Shown: one piece after another, positions 16,468 through 24,653 of the stretch
Numbering within the stretch: position 1 is the first letter of the stretch
Layout of the letters: each line of letters opens with the position of its first letter
Assembly (NCBI RefSeq): GCF_900187455.1
Contig: NZ_FYDX01000008.1
Coordinates: 124,001 to 188,000 of the forward strand
Direction: 5' to 3'
DNA: 64,000 nt
Source of the DNA: Pseudomonas sp. Irchel 3E13
GTDB lineage: Bacteria; Pseudomonadota; Gammaproteobacteria; Pseudomonadales; Pseudomonadaceae
The notes under the pieces: generated by a model
What the model was told of the DNA's origin: nothing
The model's database searches: none
Seen by the model: only the letters and a program-made list of their open reading frames with translations
Program-made: the position numbers and the translations under genes

Positions 16468-17535
16468 ATGCCGCTTGAGAATTTATCTATTGATGACAGC
16501 TTGCTGGAAATCGCTCCTGCTCACGTTAGCGATGCGCAGGCGTGCGAACTACTCGAGCGACATTATGGTTTAAGCGGCAGACTCGAAAAGTTGGGCGGCG
16601 AGCGCGACCTGAATTTCCGCGTAATGCTCGACGATGGCTCTTCCCGCCTGTTCAAGCTTTCTCACCCGCTTGAGAGTCCCGACGTCGTCGACTTCCATAA
16701 TCAGGCAATGAGACGGATTGAGCTGCGCGATCCCGAGCTGCCGGTTCAGCGGGTGCAGCGGTCGTTAACCGGCGAGTACGCCAACGCCGTTGAGGTGGAT
16801 GGCCAGCGCATGCTGGCCCGTCTCCTGTCCTTCGTGGATGGCATCCCGCTTCACAAGGTAGAGAGCACGACCACGGCGTTCAGAAAGGTGATTGGGCAGT
16901 CCCTTGCCCGGCTCGATCTGGCGCTGGGGGGCTTCAATCACCCCGCGGCCGGGCATGCTTTGCTGTGGGATATGCAACATGCCGAGCATCTTCGACCGCT
17001 GCTGGTTCACATCGAGGACCAGGAAGGGCGAAGCATCGTTGAACGAAGTCTCGATCAATTTGAGACGCTCGTGTTGCCAAGGCTATCTCGCCTTCGCAAG
17101 CAGGTTATTCACAATGACATGAACCCGCACAACATTATTGTCGATGCCGAGAACCCCGATATCCTGCGAAATATCCTGGATTTCGGCGACATGGTTTACG
17201 CGCCGCTCGTTAATGAAATCGCCGTCGCTGCTTCTTATCACCTGGGCCAACGAGGTGATGTTCTTGATCCCGCCCTTGATGTGATCGCCTCGTATCATCA
17301 GCTTAATCCACTGACCGATGAAGAGTTGACGCTACTTCCCGAGCTGCTGAGCACGCGTCTGGCGTTGGCGCTCTGCATCAATTCGTGGCGTGCTCAATTG
17401 CACCCTGATAACCGTGCGTATATTCACCGCAACTCTCAGCGTGCATGGGCGAATATAAAAGCGATGTCGGCGCTCTCTCGATCAGAAATTGAAGATCGAA
17501 TTTCTTTGGCATGTGTCCGGACGATTAAAGTATGA
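16468..17535 (+). CDS. APH-fold small-molecule kinase (hydroxylysine kinase-like)
   Basis: 355 residues of the aminoglycoside-phosphotransferase / choline kinase fold. N-lobe features include the glycine-containing GLSGRLEKLGGERDLNFRV; the catalytic loop is VIHNDMNPHNIIVD (about 212-225, Asp as base, Asn for metal) followed by the DFG-like ILDFGDMVYAPL. It resembles the kinase that phosphorylates 5-hydroxylysine or similar amino alcohols. The gene overlaps the downstream class III PLP enzyme by 4 bp (ATGA). In vertebrates the same two activities (hydroxylysine kinase and AGXT2L2 phospholyase) act in sequence; by analogy this pair may phosphorylate and then eliminate phosphate. Substrate unproven. 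Confidence 0.82.
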   Translation: MPLENLSIDDSLLEIAPAHVSDAQACELLERHYGLSGRLEKLGGERDLNFRVMLDDGSSRLFKLSHPLESPDVVDFHNQAMRRIELRDPELPVQRVQRSLTGEYANAVEVDGQRMLARLLSFVDGIPLHKVESTTTAFRKVIGQSLARLDLALGGFNHPAAGHALLWDMQHAEHLRPLLVHIEDQEGRSIVERSLDQFETLVLPRLSRLRKQVIHNDMNPHNIIVDAENPDILRNILDFGDMVYAPLVNEIAVAASYHLGQRGDVLDPALDVIASYHQLNPLTDEELTLLPELLSTRLALALCINSWRAQLHPDNRAYIHRNSQRAWANIKAMSALSRSEIEDRISLACVRTIKV

Positions 17536-18854
17536 GCATGATCAATGGATTTACTTCAGAAGATGCAACCCGACTGTCAGAAACCGAACGGCGCCTCATT
17601 GAGCGCAGAGAGCGCTTGCTAGGTCCGGCCTATCGTCTGTTCTACGAGCGGCCGCTGCACACCGTTCGCGGCGAAGGTGTCTGGCTCTTCGATGAACAAG
17701 GGCGTCGATACCTCGATGCCTACAACAACGTTGCCTCCATCGGTCACTGCCACCCGCAGGTAGTGGAGGCCATGTACCGCCAGTCCCTGCAACTCAACAC
17801 CCATACCCGTTACCTGCAGGAAGGCATTCTCGATTATGCCGAGCAACTGCTGGGGACCTTCTCCGATGATCTGGATCGGGTCATGTTCACCTGCACGGGC
17901 AGCGAAGCGAATGACCTCGCACTTCGCATCGCCAGACAGTTCACCGGTGGTACCGGCGTCATCATCACCCAGTTTGCCTATCACGGTGTGACGGGGGATA
18001 TCGCGGAACTCTCGCCATCGCTTGGACCTTGCATCGTGTTGCCCGAGCATGTGCGCACAGTACGTGCGCCAGATGCATACCGTCTGGGTGCAGAAAATGT
18101 TGCCTCGATATTCGCCGCAGATGTGCGAGCTGCGATCGATGACATGAAAAAACACGGCATCCGACCGGCCGCAATCATGCTTGATGGCATCTTCTCCAGC
18201 GACGGCGTTCTGACAGGGCCCGAGGGCTTTCTTGCCGAGGGCATTGCATTGGCCCAAGCCGAAGGCATGCTGTACATCGCCGACGAAGTACAGCCTGGAT
18301 TTGCTCGTACCGGCCTGAATATGTGGGGCTTCACTCGACATGATGTGCGGCCTGATATCGTCACGCTTGGCAAACCAATGGGTAATGGTCAGCCCATTGC
18401 CGGTATCGTCGGGCGATCCGAAGTGGTCGATCACTTCGGCAAGAACATGCGGTATTTCAATACATTCGGAGGTAACCCGGTGTCGTGTGCCGCCGGCAAG
18501 GCGGTATTGGATGTCATCCAGCAGGATCAGTTGCAGCAGCGCTCGCATGACATCGGCAAGTACTTGCTGGAGAGGCTGACCAGGCTTTCGGCGCGGCACG
18601 AGATTATCGGCGATGTCAGAGGAGCCGGACTCTTTATCGGTATAGAGCTTGTCACCGACCGCAGCAACAAAAGACCGGCAGCCGAGCAGGCTCGGCGGGT
18701 TGTGAACCACATGCGCGAAAACGGCGTGCTGATCAGCGCAGCCGGGCCGCTTGAAAACGTCCTCAAGGTTCGACCGCTTTTGACGTTTACGACGGAGCAT
18801 GCGGACATACTCATCGAGGCGGTCGACTCGGCAATGCAGTGCGCTGCTCGTTGA
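17532..18854 (+). CDS. Class III (pyridoxal-phosphate) aminotransferase-fold enzyme, possible phospholyase
   Basis: 440 residues. PLP-binding features: TCTGSEANDLALRIAR near 117-132, the Asp of ADEVQPGFARTGLNMWGF, and the Schiff-base Lys in VTLGKPMGNGQPIAG (about Lys280). The HCHPQVVEAMYRQ region and RGAGLFIGIELV are typical of the group that includes 4-aminobutyrate aminotransferase and the vertebrate phospholyases AGXT2L1/L2. Fused or adjacent APH kinases are a known sign of the phospholyase group, which eliminates phosphate and ammonia from a phosphorylated amino alcohol to give an aldehyde. The neighbouring SDR could handle the carbonyl product. A transaminase role cannot be excluded from sequence. 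Confidence 0.85.
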   Translation: MSMINGFTSEDATRLSETERRLIERRERLLGPAYRLFYERPLHTVRGEGVWLFDEQGRRYLDAYNNVASIGHCHPQVVEAMYRQSLQLNTHTRYLQEGILDYAEQLLGTFSDDLDRVMFTCTGSEANDLALRIARQFTGGTGVIITQFAYHGVTGDIAELSPSLGPCIVLPEHVRTVRAPDAYRLGAENVASIFAADVRAAIDDMKKHGIRPAAIMLDGIFSSDGVLTGPEGFLAEGIALAQAEGMLYIADEVQPGFARTGLNMWGFTRHDVRPDIVTLGKPMGNGQPIAGIVGRSEVVDHFGKNMRYFNTFGGNPVSCAAGKAVLDVIQQDQLQQRSHDIGKYLLERLTRLSARHEIIGDVRGAGLFIGIELVTDRSNKRPAAEQARRVVNHMRENGVLISAAGPLENVLKVRPLLTFTTEHADILIEAVDSAMQCAAR

Positions 18855-18871
18855 GGCAACCTGTCAGATGT

Positions 18872-18892
18872 GCCGACACGGCCAGTGTCGGC
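18872..18892. terminator. Hairpin after the class III PLP enzyme gene
   Basis: A perfect 8-bp inverted repeat (GCCGACAC / GTGTCGGC) with a 5-nt loop lies 17 bp after the stop codon. No T tract follows, so termination would need Rho or the hairpin marks the message end after trimming. Confidence 0.55.
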
Positions 18893-18968
18893 GCGCCCAT
18901 AACCTCCCCAGCATCGCCCCGCAATCGCCATTGCCGAAAGGCGCTCAGATTCGCTCAGAAACCCAATG

Positions 18969-18998
18969 CTGACAAAAAGCCATCGCGCTGCCTATTTT
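18969..18998 (+). promoter_or_regulatory. Possible sigma-70 promoter of the propeller/TULIP/pentapeptide operon
   Basis: CTGACA at 18969-18974 and TATTTT at 18993-18998 are separated by 18 bp, 44 bp before the start codon of the large propeller gene. It is the best match in the short intergenic space after the preceding hairpin. Weak by itself, since both hexamers deviate from consensus. Confidence 0.3.
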
Positions 18999-19041
18999 GG
19001 CGCCGCACGGGGCACTGCCCCCCTTTATCAAGGAGATGGCA

Positions 19042-22000
19042 ATGAAGCACCTGCATTTCGATCTGCGGCATGTCGAGCGCACGGAAACGCTGGAGGTTCG
19101 TGTTGGCAGCGCGCGCTATCCACTCAGTCTCCATAGCGAGCAGAGTCTCGAATCCGCCGGGGTGACCCACGGGGCGCTGTCGCTGTTGCCGAGCAAGCAC
19201 CAGCAGCGCTTCAGCCACTTCGCGGTAGTCGACAAGGCCCATTTCAGCGACGCCGATTCGCGTTACCTGCAGGTGGTCATTCCCGAGCGCGAGGGCGTGC
19301 ATTTACCCCAAGTGGTGGCGATGTGCGTGATCATCCCCGAGGATCATCTGCGGGTGTTCTGGCAAGAGCGTCTGGAGCGCTATCAGCACCCCCTGGAGCA
19401 GGTGCGGGCGTTTCATCGGCATACCGTTGTGCGCAAGCCCAAGGTTCATTGCGCGCGCCTGGCCCACCTGGGGCTGCGTTCGCTGCCAGACGGGCAATCG
19501 GCGCGCCTGGACGCCCTGGTCCAGGCCCAGACCCTGGTCACGCCGCTGGATACTGCGGCCGCCCTGGTGTCGTATCACCCAGGCCTGGCCAGTATTCAGC
19601 CCAGCACCAGCGTGATCGTGCTCAACGACCATATTCTGCCCAGCCCGGAGGTCGATCCGGAGCAGTACAACCGCATGCAATTGCTGGCGGCGCAGATTGG
19701 CCGCCTCGGCCAGGACTGGTCGCCGATCGAGGCGTGCCGGGATGCCGACGGCAATGCGCTGGTGGCCGAGTACGATCTCCCCGGTCAGATCGAGGCCGGT
19801 CAAGCGCTGTATACCTATGGCGTGCACGACGACCTCGAAGGCCATCTGGGGGCCAGCGTGGCAGGGGCCAACCGCTCGGCGGCTGACGACCTGCGGCTGA
19901 TGAGCAAGACCTGGACAGCGAGCAGCGGCACGACCTTCGCCGACAGAGAGCGCACGGCCGATGACGCTGAAGCGAGCGGGGCCGGAGAGGCCCGCTACAA
20001 ATGGACGGTCAACGAGCGCACGGTGCATCACGGCATCCTGGTCGACGCGGGGTCGATCGATATCGACCACGACAGCCTGTTGTCGATCGATGTCAGCAAC
20101 AGCTACCTGCGCACCCTGATCGCCGGCTATCAGTTGCTCGACGCCAGCGGCCAGCCCTTGGGCGGCAAGGTGCGCCTGCATTCGGTATCGGCAACCAACT
20201 CGATCCTGGGCATTCCCTACGCGACGCAGCCGAGCACGCTGGACATTCCCATGGGCAGCGCCTCCGCCGTGCGCCTGTATTTCGCCAGCCTCGGGGTCAG
20301 TGACTGGGACGACGACTTCAGCACCAGTGGTGCCTTGCTGACCGGGCTCTGGCAATACGGCGTGCCGACCGTGCTGCTGGCCTGCGGCAGTTACATTACC
20401 GGCCATAAGGAATTCAACCGGATCGTCAACGACCGACAGCTCACCGCGGCCGCCATTGCCATCGGCCTGCCCATGCTCGGCGGCGGCGTTGCTACGGCCT
20501 CCGCTGTATTCAGTACCCGCACGGTCATGGACAAGTGCGCCAATATCATCGTCGGCCTGATCCTGAAAAAAGGTATGGAAGCCCTCGGCAAGTGGCTGGC
20601 CACACGCTGCGCGACCGGCACCCTGGGCTCGTTCCTGGGGCCGGTGGGCTGGGTGTTCCGTACCGCCGCGACGCTGATGAGCATCGAGCAAATGGCCGTG
20701 ACCACGGGCGAAGTGCTGTCATCGCCGTCCTGCGTCAAGGTCACGGTGTCGCGGGCGATCGACGTGACGCTGAGCCTGAATCCGGACCCGGCCCATGGCG
20801 AGGCCGGCAATCCGCGCACCGCAGTGTGGCCGGCAGTGGCCAGCAATTACGTCGCCTATCTCGAATACCAGGGCGGCACCAATCACCGGCTGACCGGCAG
20901 CATGCCGAAGATCACCAGCGGCACTCCCGTGACGCTGCGCTTCGACGATGTGCCGGCGGGCGGCCAGTTCCGCGTGCTGTTCGGCCTGTACAGCGACAAT
21001 GGCTGGCTGGCCGGCTCCTGGCAGAGCGACTGGATGACCGCGCAGGCCAACCACGGCACCACCCTGGAACTGGGCGCGCACACCATCGTCGAGCAACTGG
21101 TCCCGCTGAGTCCGGATACCCAGTACGTGTTCAAGGAGCGTATCGCTGTCGAACAGGGGCGCTATGTCTGGCAAGCGGGTGCGCCACCACAAGCCACCCA
21201 TGCATCACTGGCCTGTGGTAATGGCGGCACGCTGTGCGAGCTGGTGGACATCAGCCTGAACACCAGCGCCTACCAGATCGGCTACGCCTGGCGAGCCTCG
21301 GGCCAGCATTTGCCGACGGATTCGGCCACTGCACCCAAGTCCGATGGGCAGCAGTACGTGTTGCAGAACCTGTCGGTACTGGCTGACCCGCAGTCACGCC
21401 TGATCGTTTCTGATATCGGCCTGAGCAACCGGCCCGGTCTCGCCTGGTCGCAGGCGAACAACCAGCATGAGTGGATCGAGCAGGACAATTTCATCCTCGA
21501 CCCGCGCGGCAGCGCCATGCACTTGCGCAAGGTCACCCTGGGCAGCGACGCACCGACCTTCGGCTTGGGGGCGCCGGGCCTGCAAAGCTGGGGACAGTTT
21601 CCGCTGAACACCCTCGACGCCCTGGCCATCCACCCTGACGGTATCGTCCTGGCCGCGTCGTGGAAGGACAGCAAGCTGATGTTCCTGCCGTTGCCCGCGC
21701 AAGGTTCGCCCGACAGTGAGGCACCGATGGCAATGATGGTGGCCGGGGAGGGAATCCGTCAGGGGCTGCTGCGCGGACCAAAAGCCATTTCGGTGATGCC
21801 GGACGGGAGGATTCTGGTGCTGGAGAGCGAGAACCAGCGGGTCCAGGCGTTCGACACCAAGGGCAATGCGGTACCGGGTTTCACCCCGTTCCAGCCATTG
21901 CTGTCGATCGACAGCGAAGCCATTGCCGCAGCGCTCAACGACGGTGTCGTGCCGGAGGCCTTCATCCAGGCCCTGATCGATCAGGAGCAAGGCTATCTGT

Positions 22001-22920
22001 TTGCCCTTTCGACCAGTTTCGTCAAGCAACTGGACGGGGCGTCGTTCGCGGCCGAGGACGATCCGTTGCTCAAGGCCTTGAGCCTGCAGGGTGTGGTTCT
22101 TGCCTACGACCCGCAAGAGATGGGCGATCCGGTGTCCAGCGCGCAGATCCGCGTGGTCGAGCCGGGCCATGAATGGACCCTCGACGACCCGCGCGGATCG
22201 AGCTGGCAAGTGCGGCTGCGCCATGGGGTGCTGGCGGTGTACCAGCGTCCGTGCCGGGCGCGGGTCGAGGTCATCGCGTCGGGCAGCGAATGGCACATTC
22301 TCGATGGCAGCACCGGTCAGGCCTGGAGACTCCGGCCGTCGACGGCGCAACCCCGGCAGTCTTTGGTGTACTGGTCGCTTTCCTGCTTCCCGCTGCGAGG
22401 CGCTCGCGGCCTGAAGGTGACTTACCTGGACATGGCGGTCGAGGCGCGCGGCTACATCTACGTGTTGTCGTACACCGGTGATGGCAGCAAGGCCAGTGAT
22501 TACCTGCTGGATATCCATGCCCCGGACGGCAGCTTCCTGTCCCGCTCGCCCGACCCGTCGCTGTCCCGTACGCCGCATAACGTGGTTGCCGGGAAGCTGG
22601 CCGTGGATCTCTGGCGCAATGTCTACGGGCTGATGTTCGAGACCTTGAAATCACCGTCCGGCACCACCCAGCCCGGCATCGGCCACTGGATGCCAACGCC
22701 GCCGCTGTTCTCCATGCCGGTCAGCCTGCAACCGCGACTCAACGAGCACAACATCGGCGAAGTGAAGGTCCAGTTCGACAAACACGGGATCGGCCTGACG
22801 CCCAATGCCTTTATCGACGTCATCGACCCGAACGGCGCCTGGAGTGTCAAGGACGTCACGGCGACACACCACATCTATCGCGTTGCCGACAGCATTCTTG
22901 TCTATGCGGTCCAGGCCTGA
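19042..22920 (+). CDS. Very large protein: helical hydrophobic block plus C-terminal beta-propeller (NHL-like); function unknown
   Basis: 1292 residues from the ATG at 19042, which has AGGAG 6 bp upstream. No signal peptide. Residues 1-430 are mixed and beta-rich without a known motif. About 430-550 hold several hydrophobic or amphipathic segments (YGVPTVLLACGSYI, AAAIAIGLPMLGGGVATASA, NIIVGLILKKGMEALGKWL, TLGSFLGPVGWVFRTAATLM), unusual inside a soluble protein. About 560-720 looks like an Ig or fibronectin-type sandwich. From about 860, repeats such as LDALAIHPDGIVLAAS and AISVMPDGRILVLESENQRV fit NHL-like propeller blades, with an insertion and further blades up to about 1240. The layout (targeting propeller plus membrane-active centre) suggests a pore-forming or contact-delivered protein; this is inference. 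It is followed by the TULIP gene after 18 bp. Confidence 0.7.
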   Translation: MKHLHFDLRHVERTETLEVRVGSARYPLSLHSEQSLESAGVTHGALSLLPSKHQQRFSHFAVVDKAHFSDADSRYLQVVIPEREGVHLPQVVAMCVIIPEDHLRVFWQERLERYQHPLEQVRAFHRHTVVRKPKVHCARLAHLGLRSLPDGQSARLDALVQAQTLVTPLDTAAALVSYHPGLASIQPSTSVIVLNDHILPSPEVDPEQYNRMQLLAAQIGRLGQDWSPIEACRDADGNALVAEYDLPGQIEAGQALYTYGVHDDLEGHLGASVAGANRSAADDLRLMSKTWTASSGTTFADRERTADDAEASGAGEARYKWTVNERTVHHGILVDAGSIDIDHDSLLSIDVSNSYLRTLIAGYQLLDASGQPLGGKVRLHSVSATNSILGIPYATQPSTLDIPMGSASAVRLYFASLGVSDWDDDFSTSGALLTGLWQYGVPTVLLACGSYITGHKEFNRIVNDRQLTAAAIAIGLPMLGGGVATASAVFSTRTVMDKCANIIVGLILKKGMEALGKWLATRCATGTLGSFLGPVGWVFRTAATLMSIEQMAVTTGEVLSSPSCVKVTVSRAIDVTLSLNPDPAHGEAGNPRTAVWPAVASNYVAYLEYQGGTNHRLTGSMPKITSGTPVTLRFDDVPAGGQFRVLFGLYSDNGWLAGSWQSDWMTAQANHGTTLELGAHTIVEQLVPLSPDTQYVFKERIAVEQGRYVWQAGAPPQATHASLACGNGGTLCELVDISLNTSAYQIGYAWRASGQHLPTDSATAPKSDGQQYVLQNLSVLADPQSRLIVSDIGLSNRPGLAWSQANNQHEWIEQDNFILDPRGSAMHLRKVTLGSDAPTFGLGAPGLQSWGQFPLNTLDALAIHPDGIVLAASWKDSKLMFLPLPAQGSPDSEAPMAMMVAGEGIRQGLLRGPKAISVMPDGRILVLESENQRVQAFDTKGNAVPGFTPFQPLLSIDSEAIAAALNDGVVPEAFIQALIDQEQGYLFALSTSFVKQLDGASFAAEDDPLLKALSLQGVVLAYDPQEMGDPVSSAQIRVVEPGHEWTLDDPRGSSWQVRLRHGVLAVYQRPCRARVEVIASGSEWHILDGSTGQAWRLRPSTAQPRQSLVYWSLSCFPLRGARGLKVTYLDMAVEARGYIYVLSYTGDGSKASDYLLDIHAPDGSFLSRSPDPSLSRTPHNVVAGKLAVDLWRNVYGLMFETLKSPSGTTQPGIGHWMPTPPLFSMPVSLQPRLNEHNIGEVKVQFDKHGIGLTPNAFIDVIDPNGAWSVKDVTATHHIYRVADSILVYAVQA

Positions 22921-22938
22921 GTTCACAGAGGATTCATC

Positions 22939-24630
22939 ATGCAGACACTGACCATCGCCATCGGCCAGGCCGGTATCGATTTCTTTTGCCGGCAATTCCT
23001 GTCCCCCCGATTGCAGGACCTGATCCGTTCGATGCCGGTCCCGGACCGGCTGATCGACGTCGGCAGTTTTCACGGTTCCGGTTCGGGAATGGGTACCGAC
23101 TACTCCAATGTCAAAGTGGCGCTGAGCGCGGGCCACCTGCAGGGCTTCAGCCCGGTGTATCGCTCGGTCACCCAGCTGGCTTCCGGCAACCCGACGGGCA
23201 GCGAATTCAACCTCGAGTTCGCCGCTTCCGCATTCACCGCGCAGTACCAGTGGCACGAAACCGGAAAGTCCAAGGAGTGCATTCAGAACATGTCGGGGAC
23301 GGTGTCGTGCCAGTCCCGCAACATCGACCGCACCTATGACTACGCGCCGGGCTTTTCCGGATTGCAGGTCCAGGTGATCGCAGCCTTCCAGTTCGACGCC
23401 ACGAGCCAGACCTATAACGTGGTCGAGCGCCGCTCCGTGGCGACGCCGGGAGAGGTCAGCGCGAATATTCCGTCGAGCAGCGTGGTGCGCAACGAGATTC
23501 AGGGCTGCAGCACCACCGAAGTGAGCGCCAGCACCCGCGAAGCGGTGTCCCAACTCGATTTCTCGGCCCTGATCAACCAGATCATGCCGGCGTCGCTGCG
23601 CAGCATTCCGTCCAGCGGCAATCTGGGCCACGACATTCTGTTCGAATTCGGCCTCGGCGAATCCGGCCTGGGCTTCGACACGACGGCGGGGCGCAACGGT
23701 TTCAAGATCGGCGTCACCGGACGGGTGCGCTACAAGGGCGAGGCTTATCCGGTGCCCGCACCCGCGCCGTTGGGCCTGCCGCCGATTCCGGAGGCGAGTG
23801 ACCCGAATTATCTGCAGACCTACGTGTCGAGCTACAGCATCAATGGCTTGCAATGGGCCTGTTTCAAGGCTGGGCTTCTGCACACCACTGCGACCACGGG
23901 CAATATCCCCAATCCCGATGCCTTGCGCTGCGCCACCTATGCCTCGGCCGTCGAGGCGCTGAGCGAGTACGACGACACCGACATGTACGCCGAAATCGTC
24001 TCGGCAGAGGCACCCACGACAGCGTTCCAGAGCGTCTGGGAAATGACCGATGCGGTGCTGGTGCGCGTCGCGACCATCCCGGGCATCACCGCGGTCATGC
24101 CCGCCGTGTCGAAGTTGCGCGGCCACTCCTACCTTGAACAGGCGGAGCTGGAAAAAGCGCTGGCCGCAAGGCAAGTGAGCCCGGCGTTGATCGCCGAGGT
24201 GGTCAACTGTGCCCGTCAAAGCGGCATGGTCATGCGCCAGAAACTGCACTTCACGGTGTTCCTCGATACCGGTGCGGCGACACTGCCCAAGATCGAGTTC
24301 TCGGTCAGCCGCACCGATTTTCTCACCAACCTGCGCCTGGGCCTCGCCCCGGCTTCGACGGCGCAGATCCTGAAGTTCGATTACCAGAAGAACAGCTCGA
24401 CAACGACGTTCCTCAGCAGCACCGTCCCGGACTTTGCCGACGAAGTCGGCAGCCAGTTCGGCAGCATCCTCTGGACGGTGGTGGAGAGCCAATACGATGA
24501 CTGCCTGCGCAGGATGGGAGCGGAAGGCGTGCCGTTGCCGATGATGCAGATGTTCCATTTCGTCTTCGAGGAGGCAGAGGTCAGCATTCAGCAGGACTTC
24601 GTCTCGATCAAGGCCAAGGTGCATTTGTGA
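22939..24630 (+). CDS. BPI-like (TULIP-fold) lipid-binding protein, predicted
   Basis: 563 residues, ribosome site AGAGGA before the ATG. No signal peptide. The N-terminus reads like a BPI/P47 domain: TIAIGQAGIDFFCRQFLSP, then PVPD and a beta pattern YSNVKVALSAGHLQGFSP. The last 34 residues (GVPLPMMQMFHFVFEE, then VSIQQDFVSIKAKV) match the closing motif of BPI-family proteins, which end in a PLP...NFLLFGADV-type strand. Two TULIP barrels are therefore likely, about 1-200 and 330-563. TULIP proteins bind lipids; bacterial examples include P47 and OrfX of botulinum clusters. Membership is by my reading of the pattern, not a search. Stop overlaps a possible GTG start of the next gene. Confidence 0.6.
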   Translation: MQTLTIAIGQAGIDFFCRQFLSPRLQDLIRSMPVPDRLIDVGSFHGSGSGMGTDYSNVKVALSAGHLQGFSPVYRSVTQLASGNPTGSEFNLEFAASAFTAQYQWHETGKSKECIQNMSGTVSCQSRNIDRTYDYAPGFSGLQVQVIAAFQFDATSQTYNVVERRSVATPGEVSANIPSSSVVRNEIQGCSTTEVSASTREAVSQLDFSALINQIMPASLRSIPSSGNLGHDILFEFGLGESGLGFDTTAGRNGFKIGVTGRVRYKGEAYPVPAPAPLGLPPIPEASDPNYLQTYVSSYSINGLQWACFKAGLLHTTATTGNIPNPDALRCATYASAVEALSEYDDTDMYAEIVSAEAPTTAFQSVWEMTDAVLVRVATIPGITAVMPAVSKLRGHSYLEQAELEKALAARQVSPALIAEVVNCARQSGMVMRQKLHFTVFLDTGAATLPKIEFSVSRTDFLTNLRLGLAPASTAQILKFDYQKNSSTTTFLSSTVPDFADEVGSQFGSILWTVVESQYDDCLRRMGAEGVPLPMMQMFHFVFEEAEVSIQQDFVSIKAKVHL

Positions 24631-24653
24631 GGGCGGGGACGTTGGGCGAGTTT

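Noticed and set aside
22651..24624. 657-codon open frame on the minus strand opposite the TULIP gene
   Set aside because: Rich in His, Arg and Gly with no family pattern; the plus-strand frame is better supported by ribosome sites and coupling.
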